Source of the DNA: Apodemus sylvaticus
Lineage: Eukaryota > Chordata > Mammalia > Rodentia > Muridae
DNA length: 64,000 bases
Reading direction: 5' to 3'
NCBI RefSeq assembly: GCF_947179515.1
Contig: NC_067485.1
Location: 76,337,346-76,401,345, forward strand
This document shows, one piece after another, positions 57,037 to 64,000 of the stretch (positions are counted from its first letter, which is position 1; each line of letters starts with the position of its first letter). The notes under the pieces were generated by a model. That model had not been told where the DNA came from, did not search any database, and saw nothing but the letters and a program-made list of their open reading frames with translations. The position numbers and the translations under genes are program-made.

Positions 57037-59498
57037 TATCTTCTTGTTGGGCACAATATTGAATATTCATTCTCTTCTTGGTTGCTGTTTATAAGAGTTA
57101 TCTTTTTTGTCCTCTGATGGAATTCTATAATGATTTGCATCAAGTCTCCTTCCATGGAGAAATGGTGTCTAACATCCTGAGCCAGAGCTCTAAACAGAAT
57201 GGATGTTTCCAATGAGTCATTCTTCTTTATAGAAAAGAATTAAGAATTTGAAACCCCAAATTACAAGCACCCATTTCTCAGTAACTAAAAGACCAAGACA
57301 AATGTGCCATGTTCATATGTGAGCACAAACTCCATATGTACCAATATTCATATTACTGTGACTACTTTAAAATTACTGTCTGTGAACATTTGTGGTTTTC
57401 TCTGACAATGTAGTCAGTGTGGATTTCTGTAGAGAATCCTTATGGCAAAGGAGGGGGTCTCATTTAGAGGATATTAGTTAATAATGAAAAAGTTGGCATA
57501 TAGAACGATTAGCATATTACATATTGGATCTTTCTTTCCTACCCCTCTCGCTTCACTTTTATTTATCTCCCGTTGCTCTTTTAAAAATGTTCTTATTTTC
57601 CAGGGGACTTAATATACACTCAAGTTGTGCAGAAATAACATTTCACATAAATCATACTTAAGACCACACCTATGAAGATAGTTGTGGGAAGAAAGTCCTA
57701 GAAACAAGAATATCTTGTATGTTGCTTACATTAATTTCCCCTTAACAATTAACAATTGACTGCATGTGAAATGATATGAAATGAAACGAAACAAAACTAG
57801 CAAGCATACATATTTCACTTATTTGTCACCAACTAAATAACTGTAACCAAAAGAATAATGACAGTCATATGAATACGTAGAGGAGAGGTCCAGCAAGCAG
57901 AGAAAGTTTTTCCTAAGGAATGACTCTTAAAACAAATGGCAGAACATCTCCAGATCAGTAGCACATTTGCACAGGTGACATGGCTAATATGTGAACAGAT
58001 GAAAATGTGCATGATCAATCAGAAAGGGAAAATAAAATGACACAAATATTTCTATATGAGTATACATAAGGAAAACATTAGGAATTTATTGGCATTTTTT
58101 AGTTAGGTTTCTGAGGTTATTTTAATTATTTAAAACTCTAACTGTATAATTCTTTTATTTGATATTGATCAAAACTCTACAAGTTATTCGTCTTATATAC
58201 ATTAATGGTCTCCCTATGTCCATTACCCAATCAGATATATCCATAGGGTGTATCAGGATCTTTGAAGAAATATTTGTATAATAACCCAAAGCTGTAACAA
58301 TATTTCTTTATGCTGTCCAAGCTGTAACAATATTTCTATTTTGCTGATTATGAAGATGAGGCTAAACATCTTTTCAAAACTTGTGTAGTTCATGATTACT
58401 GGAAATTCACATATATAAGAAAAACAGGAAATATGAGCGAAGGGGACTGTGAGAGCTTTCAGTAGAAGAGTTTTTAATTAACTCGGAGGGACACCTGTGG
58501 TGTCACTGTAATGGCAGCTGGCAGGTGTACCAGTGTTCAGGTCTTTGGTCTTCTTGGGAATATTCAAGCTCATGGACATTTGTCTCTGACTGACAACAGT
58601 GTTGTGCCCTATTATTTACAGGCATTCTTAGGCAGTACGGTTCTCCTTTTCCATATCTGCACCAAGGGAATTTCTATCTCCTGTCTCCTGACATCTTTCC
58701 ATCAATCACTCTACTGTAAACACACACAGGCACATGGATATGAACACACATGCTCACACCCACACCAAATCTTTGGGGAAATAAGTGCAGTTCACTGTAA
58801 CAAAATAACATATAATTTCCTTAGGTTTCCATTTTCAGTACTCTCAAAAGAGAGTGATATAAACCTGTGTACTGACAACAGTAAAGTTTCTCATGGCATT
58901 TCTTATGCTGTTCCAATTGAAGACATAGATCATCTAATTATCTTCCATTAGATGCTCAATGATTTTGTTAACCTAGTTTTGATTTGTATTTACTCCGGCA
59001 TCCTATACTCTCTGAAGGGTAGATGAGGAGAAGATTCTAGCTCAATATTAGTTACTAAGGTAATCATCCTGCTACATGATAGGCAGCCAGGCAAGTTTCT
59101 CCCACATGTTGATTATTGTATTTTACATCATCACATTATCTTTATATATTCTATGTTCCTTTCTCACTGACATTGGTTTTTAGCACATTTTAAAAATGCA
59201 TTTGAATTTTAAGAAATAATTTACATATTTAATATGAACTTGTGTGCCTATGTGTATAGTCACATATGGAGACCTATGTAGCCACTCAGGTCATGTGACC
59301 CATGGGGAGTCAGTGTTGCTGTGTATTCCTTCATTGTCTTTCCACCTTAAGGCTGTGTATTTGCTTCAACTTTGTTACTCTGTACAGATGGTTAGGAGTT
59401 CATATGTACTTGTTGAAATGATACCTGCAATTTTGTGAAGTGTTCATAACAGCATTCTCATCTCAATGTGTTTCTTGATTTTCTTCTTTTTGGTTATG

Positions 59499-59499
<1 letters not shown>
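57037..59499. other. No recognised gene; minor repeats
   Basis: About 2.5 kb of AT-rich sequence. The 58330-58410 stretch (TTTTGCTGATTATGAAGATG, CATCTTTTCAAAAC) may be a scrap of ancient minus-strand L1. A 19-bp direct repeat lies at 58289 and 58319, and a CA-rich patch lies at 58711-58770. The 146-codon open frame at 58511-58951 shows no known domain. Confidence 0.4.
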
Positions 59500-59540
<41 letters not shown>

Positions 59541-59608
59541 CATACATAAAATTCTATGGATACATAAAATTTTATGGATATATATATATATATATACATA
59601 CATAAAAT
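59500..59608. repeat. (TA)n arrays with a duplicated flank
   Basis: TA runs at about 59500-59536 and 59579-59596 are each followed by TACATACATAAAA-type words, so a unit of TA run plus CATACATAAAAT is present twice. Confidence 0.9.
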
Positions 59609-60425
59609 TAATCATTTAAACAGCTGAAAATATGTTCTTTTTCTAAAATTAATTCTGAATGATAGAAATTTGTACTTAATGAGTTAATACAGTTATTCCA
59701 AAATTTATGGTTGTGAACAAGAAACATAGTGCTTATCATTTTAAGTACATTGAATATGCAGTTCAGTGATATTTAGGACATTCATATTGTATTTCAGTTA
59801 TTGACACCAGTTATCTCCAAAGCTTCCCCCTTCTCAGATTGAAACTATCTATTATGCAACTCAGCATTTCCTCTCCCAAGCTCCTGGGATTCATCATTAT
59901 GCTTATAGCACACACAAGTTTAACTATTGTTACATCACATAAATAGAGAAAATATATGATTTGTCTTTCTGTGTTTGAATTGATTTAGTTCAACTGTAAT
60001 GTTTTCAAGCTCAACACATGCTGTAAAACATGTCACATTTTAGGTCTTCCTTTTTAGGTCTGAAGGATATGCCTTTGCATGAATCTATAGTATTGTATTG
60101 GTATATTCCTTTGTCAATACATATTCGGTAACCTCTGCCATTAGTTATTGATCATGATGCTATTAATATTAACAAATACTACAGGTGTATCTGTTAATAT
60201 TTCAAAAGCTATTTGAAATTCAGGTGAGACAGCTGATGGTTTAGCACAAACCAAAATGTTAGCTTTAAGCTGTGCAAATTGTTATTGTATACTTCTGACA
60301 GTCTCACACTGTTGACTACTACAGAGAGATAGAAAAGAAAAATTCTACTGAATTATTCTCATTGTGTTCCAACCTTCAGTGCACATGCTTGTATGTTCAC
60401 GTGCATGCGTGCGTGTGCGCACGCC

Positions 60426-60426
<1 letters not shown>
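59609..60426. other. No recognised gene or repeat
   Basis: About 800 bp of AT-rich sequence, becoming GTGCATGC-rich near 60397-60421 just before the CA array. Confidence 0.4.
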
Positions 60427-60461
<35 letters not shown>

Positions 60462-60508
60462 GATACATGCACTGTGTGTGCCTGTGTATGTGTGTATGTG
60501 TGTGTGTT
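60427..60508. repeat. (CA)n followed by (TG)n, self-complementary
   Basis: CA units at 60427-60458, a short spacer, then TG-rich units at 60473-60508. The two tracts can pair with each other. Confidence 0.92.
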
Positions 60509-60744
60509 CACTGAAGAAGTTGGATCTACATCTTAAACATTTCTCTTTCACACAAATGTATGACAATTGCTACCTTGAGGAAGGCTTGTAAAATTTATAG
60601 AATTATTAGCCACACTAGCTTTATTATTTTCTCAAACCTTGTTTTAATTTAAAAGAACGGTTGACTAAAGTACGGAAATTTTAGATTGGTGTGACTAGAA
60701 GACATTTTATCAAAATATCAAAATAACTATAGTCAGAAAATTAG

Positions 60745-60940
60745 TAAAGTGCTAACTGTGTATTATACAAAGATCTGAGACTGATCCCAGAGTTCACATT
60801 TGAAAAGCAGATGTGGTGGTTGTGCATGCTTGCAATTTCAGTTCTGAGTGGCAGAGACTGGGCTCATTTCTGGTCACCCAGCCTAGCAGAACTGGCAAAT
60901 TCCAAAAGAAAGTGAGGGATCCTGTGCCAAAATATTGAGA
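60745..60940 (+). mobile_element. B4-type composite SINE, 5' part
   Basis: GTAAAGTGCTAACTGTGTAT, TGATCCCAGAGTTCACATT, GCAGATGTGGTGGTTGTGCATG, CACCCAGCCTAGCAGAACTGG and GAGGGATCCTGTGCCAAAA follow the order of the rodent B4 (tRNA/B1 composite) SINE. The element is interrupted by a B3 copy. Confidence 0.6.
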
Positions 60941-61160
60941 GTATGGAAAGATGATTCAATGGTAATAATACTTTATGCCCTTGCCGAGGCCCAGGTTCAG
61001 CTCCCATATTCTACATGGTGGCTCAAAATCATTTGTAACTTCAGTTCCAGGGGATCCAGAGACCTCATCTTCCATGGGCTCCAGGCGTGCATGTAGTGCA
61101 CATGTGTCCATGCAAATGAAACATTCAAATACATGAAATAAATATGAAGTTGCTGGCATC
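60941..61160 (+). mobile_element. B3-type SINE nested in B4
   Basis: GCCCAGGTTCAGCTCCCATA, CTACATGGTGGCTCAAAATC, AACTTCAGTTCCAGGGGATC, CATGGGCTCCAGGCGTGCA and a CATGAAATAAATATGAAG tail match a B2/B3 body. The B4 3' part resumes directly after it. Confidence 0.7.
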
Positions 61161-61247
61161 CTAAGGAACAACTCCCCGTATTGAACTCTGGAATCCATGC
61201 ACAGGCACACCAATTTGTGCATGCACACACAGACATTACAGTGAGAG
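60979..61247. repeat. 265-bp direct duplication, copy 1
   Basis: Contains the B3 body and the B4 3' part. It matches 61601-61865 throughout, with small indels (for example the extra ATGAAA near 61115) and scattered substitutions. Confidence 0.93.
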
Positions 61248-61269
61248 AAAGAAGACCATGACAAGAGCA

Positions 61270-61595
61270 TCAAATATTTTTTATTTTATTTTTTATTTTA
61301 TTTTTTATTCTTTAATCCTTTTTTACAGTCCAGTCTTCATCCCTCTCCCAGTCTGCTCCCAGACCACTACCCATCCCATACCTCATTCCTTGCCCCCATC
61401 TCCAAAAGGATGTCATCACCCCACCTCCTATCTCCCACACCCACCACCACCTCACCAGAACCCTGCCGCCCCCACTCCTCAGGGCCTCAAGTCACTGAGG
61501 CAAGACCTGGCAGTCCTCTGCTGTACATGTGTTGGGGGCCTCATATCAGCGGTTCTATGCTGCCTGGCAGGTAGCTCAGTGTCTGGGAGCATCAC
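61270..61595 (-). mobile_element. Lx-type L1 3'UTR fragment, minus strand
   Basis: A TTTTA-type T-rich tail (61270-61305), then ACAGTCCAGTCTTCATCCC, GCTCCCAGACCACTACCC, CAAAAGGATGTCATCACCCC, AGGCAAGACCTGGCAGTCC and GTGTTGGGGGCCTCATATCA, ending in AGCTCAGTGTCTGGGAGC. It is a short 5'-truncated old L1 lying exactly between the two copies of the 265-bp duplication. Confidence 0.8.
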
Positions 61596-61600
61596 TTGAA

Positions 61601-61865
61601 CCTTGCCGAGGCCCAGGTTCAGCTCCCAGAATCCACATGGTGGCTCACAAACATTTGTAACTTCAGTTCCAGGGGATCCAGAGACCTCATCCTCCATGGG
61701 CTCCAGGCATACATGTAGTGCACATGTGTCCCGGCAAACATTCAAATACATGAAATAAAATATAAAGTTGATGGCATCCTAAGGAACAACTCCCTGTGTT
61801 GAACTCTGGAATCCATGCACAGGCACAGCAATTTGTGTGTACACACAAAGACATTACAATGAGAG
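61601..61865. repeat. 265-bp direct duplication, copy 2 (B3 body and B4 3' part)
   Basis: Starts CCTTGCCGAGGCCCAGG like 60979 and ends CATTACAATGAGAG like 61247. The SINE heads upstream of CCTTGCCG are not present in this copy, which shows that a segment was duplicated and this is not an independent SINE insertion. Confidence 0.93.
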
Positions 61866-62635
61866 GTCCAAGTCAGTTGAGACTACTGCACTTCCCAACT
61901 GCACTGTCCTCCTCAGCTTCTTCTAGCTTTTCCCCAATTTAACCCTAGGGGTCTGGAGCTTCTGTCCATTGGTTGGGTGCTAGTGTCCGCATTCTTGCTC
62001 TTAATGACTGAATCATCTTTCTAGACCTTCAATTTTTGGGGGGGGGGGATAGGCTCTCTCACATTCACCTAAAATTTAACAATTCTGCTGGTCACTTCAA
62101 AGAAAAGAAACACGAGGATTTATTCCAGAGAGGAGACTAGTACTGCAGTACTAAAACAAAATAAAATAAAATAATAAAAAATATAACCTTTGAATTTTGG
62201 AAAATTTATATCTGCCTTCTAGTGGGAGTGACATTTAAAATGTCATTTTTGTTAGTATATGAAATGCAGCAACCTTTAGAAAATCTGGGTAACTCAGAAC
62301 ACTAGGGATTTTCAAAACACTTTTCCTAAGCACACACAAATAAAATACACATTCGACATGAACAGCAGACCACTGGAGGAGAATATAATGAAATGCAGAC
62401 AGATTGCTGCTATTGTTTTTTTCTAGTCTCCACTGCAGTTAATGTTTAAGACATTATCACTTAAGTTTGAATCTAGTGTCAAGGAGTATTATCAACTAAG
62501 ATGATTACTAAAAGACTCCTATGTTTTTTCAACTCTATGTATGAAGCCAGCTTATTTTTCTTTTATCTCAATTTAAATGACATATTTCAAAGGCTTAAAT
62601 ACAGGGGAAGGCATAATTATCCAGTTGCTTTCTGC
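61866..62635. other. No recognised gene or repeat
   Basis: About 770 bp. A G run lies at 62039-62048 and an AAATA-rich patch lies at 62156-62182. The text around 61866-62035 may be decayed SINE. Confidence 0.35.
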
Positions 62636-62667
62636 TAGTGTATATATATATATATATATATACACTA
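62636..62667. repeat. 32-bp perfect palindrome with TA core
   Basis: TAGTGTATATATATAT (62636-62651) is the exact reverse complement of 62652-62667. Pairing ends at C/A just outside. Confidence 0.9.
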
Positions 62668-63159
62668 AGTAGTTGCTGAGACTAGAAATCATGTAAAATA
62701 GTCACCATAGTTATTTACTATGTTGTTCTTAGAAAAAAATTGTGTTTTCTACAAGAAATTATAATAATTTATAGTCAATTTATTATTGTTTTCCAAAGTA
62801 GAACAAAAAGAGTGAATACTTTAACTGTTCCTTTCATGTCTATAGAAATTGTATTAATTACTGCAACCCATAGAAATTGCATTGATAATTACAACCCAAT
62901 AAACAAGTGAACATGTATTAGGAAAATATAAAATCTCAGATAAAAATGTGAGAATTTCTGTCCATATATCACTGCTGAATATTGAGTCATTTTTATTTTA
63001 CCCACTAGATATGAAATAATTTAAATGTCTATCTTTTAGAGGTAGAATTTGTGTGATTTTATCTCAGTATGCTGCACAATGATGTGCATATATGTCCTAT
63101 ATGTGTATATATGTCCTGCCTTTCACTAATCATATGAATAAGAAATGTTTCTTTAATTG
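62668..63159. other. No recognised gene or repeat
   Basis: About 490 bp of AT-rich sequence between the two palindromes. A direct repeat of CCATAGAAATTGCATT-like and CTATAGAAATTGTATT-like words lies near 62838-62886. Confidence 0.4.
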
Positions 63160-63203
63160 AATTATATATAACTTGTATATATATATACAAGTTATATATA
63201 ATT
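63160..63203. repeat. 44-bp perfect palindrome
   Basis: The 22-nt left half (63160-63181), which carries AACTTG, is the exact reverse complement of 63182-63203, which carries CAAGTT. There is no spacer. The non-TA words show that it is a true palindrome and not a simple TA run. Confidence 0.93.
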
Positions 63204-64000
63204 GTATAAAATAGTGCTACAATATGTCAGTCCATGTTTTAGGAATAACACAATGTCAAAGAGAGCAGATACACACTCTCATCTTGTTTGAAGTTATTCC
63301 AGAAATTATTTAGTTTAGTTTGCTTTTTCAAAAGATCATAGGCCCAAAGGCCTTAGGTCTAGATGTCAACATAGCCTTTAACAAGCGGAAAAATTGCAGA
63401 TGCCATAGATATACTGTGGTGCAGTGGCTTTGTGTCTGGTACTGCCCCATAGGCACAATGATGCACTATGAGGAGGAGGGGTATGTGCCATCCAGAGTAG
63501 ATCTTTCTTAGAAAAATCATAACCTCCTCCTTAATTTGGTCTTATTTAGCAAATTTTGTGAAACAAATGCCAGCAAGAAAAATGAACTTGGCACATGGGC
63601 TCTAAAGAGCTTCTTGTGTTCAAATACAACTAAAACTTAGCTCCGTGTTTGTGAACAATGGCTTGCCTTCTTTAATCTCAACTTCTGCTTTTGATGAGAA
63701 CAGATACAGAGACCCATAGCTGGACAATGTGCAATAAGTGAGAGAGATATTAGAACACTTAGAACCAAATGGGGGGGGTCTCCATCAAATTCCTTTCTTC
63801 AGGGCTCTAGAAATCCTTCAGAAGAGGAGGCAGAAAAAGTCACAGTCAGAGGGGATGAAGGACCCCATAGAATCAAGGTCTAAACAGGGCAGGATTAATA
63901 CACACATAGACACTCAGAATGTAGACATGCACAGGTCTGGGATCTGCGGAAATGCCAGGGTTGAGAGGGGAAGTGAACAGAAACTCCATGTCCAACCTTA
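63204..64000. other. No recognised gene or repeat
   Basis: About 800 bp. A short open frame at 63320-63511 has no recognisable motif, and a G run lies at 63772-63778. Nothing is assignable. Confidence 0.4.

Noticed and set aside
58511..58951. 146-codon plus-strand open frame
   Set aside because: It contains CA-repeat sequence and no known motif, and the flanks look like ordinary intergenic DNA.

Overview
This is nuclear DNA of a murine rodent from a gene-poor, AT-rich, retrotransposon-dominated region. The evidence is B1 SINEs with target-site duplications, B3/B4-type SINEs, L1 elements whose ORF1 protein begins MAKGKCRN, and older rodent Lx-type L1 3' ends. The L1 ORF1 wording is not that of the young house-mouse families as I recall them, and I saw no rat-type ID SINEs, so I do not name the species. 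I found no host protein-coding gene, tRNA, rRNA or snRNA that I can support. By my own boundaries about 40-45% of the window is L1.

Layout. 1-2.8 kb: unrecognised sequence with a CA-rich tract and a perfect 18-bp hairpin. 2.8-12.9 kb: an L1 complex in which a plus-strand 5'-truncated L1 (5083-10262) is flanked on both sides by minus-strand L1 sequence. 12.9-16.5 kb: unrecognised sequence, a microsatellite, an Lx 3' end and a 110-bp direct duplication. 16.5-22.9 kb: one structurally near-complete but dead L1, with a monomer-like 5'UTR, ORF1, ORF2, 3'UTR and a candidate target-site duplication at a TT/AAAA site. 23-27 kb: B1 copies, CA/TA repeats, an ancient L1 and a textbook 5'-inverted L1. 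27-30.5 kb: mostly unrecognised. 30.5-34.1 kb: an old Lx L1 carrying an inverted piece of ORF2. 34.1-35.5 kb: LTR-element-like sequence. 35.5-42.1 kb: mostly unrecognised, with a GC-richer island near 41 kb. 42.1-43.0 kb: a 524-nt uninterrupted pyrimidine tract on an L1 tail. 43.6-45.4 kb: a SINE, a 13-bp minisatellite, a CTCF-like motif, a purine-rich tract and an L1 3' end with a (GA)n tail. 46.6-50.9 kb: small L1 and SINE fragments. 52.5-55.2 kb: a second 5'-inverted L1 with an 11-bp duplication. 55.7-56.4 kb: LTR-like sequence. 60.7-61.9 kb: nested SINEs in a 265-bp duplication around an L1 remnant. 62.6-63.2 kb: two perfect AT-rich palindromes.

Nothing here works as an operon or pathway. 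The biology is retrotransposition by target-primed reverse transcription, including two clear twin-priming events, followed by decay, nested insertion, microsatellite growth at retroelement tails and small duplications. Every L1 ORF has frameshifts or stops, so none can encode a complete protein. Repeat family names (B1, B3, B4, Lx, URR1/LTR type) are from memory and need a RepeatMasker run. I found no new biological system; the most worthwhile leads are the inverted L1s, the long pyrimidine tract, the perfect palindromes, and the CTCF-like site beside the 13-bp minisatellite.
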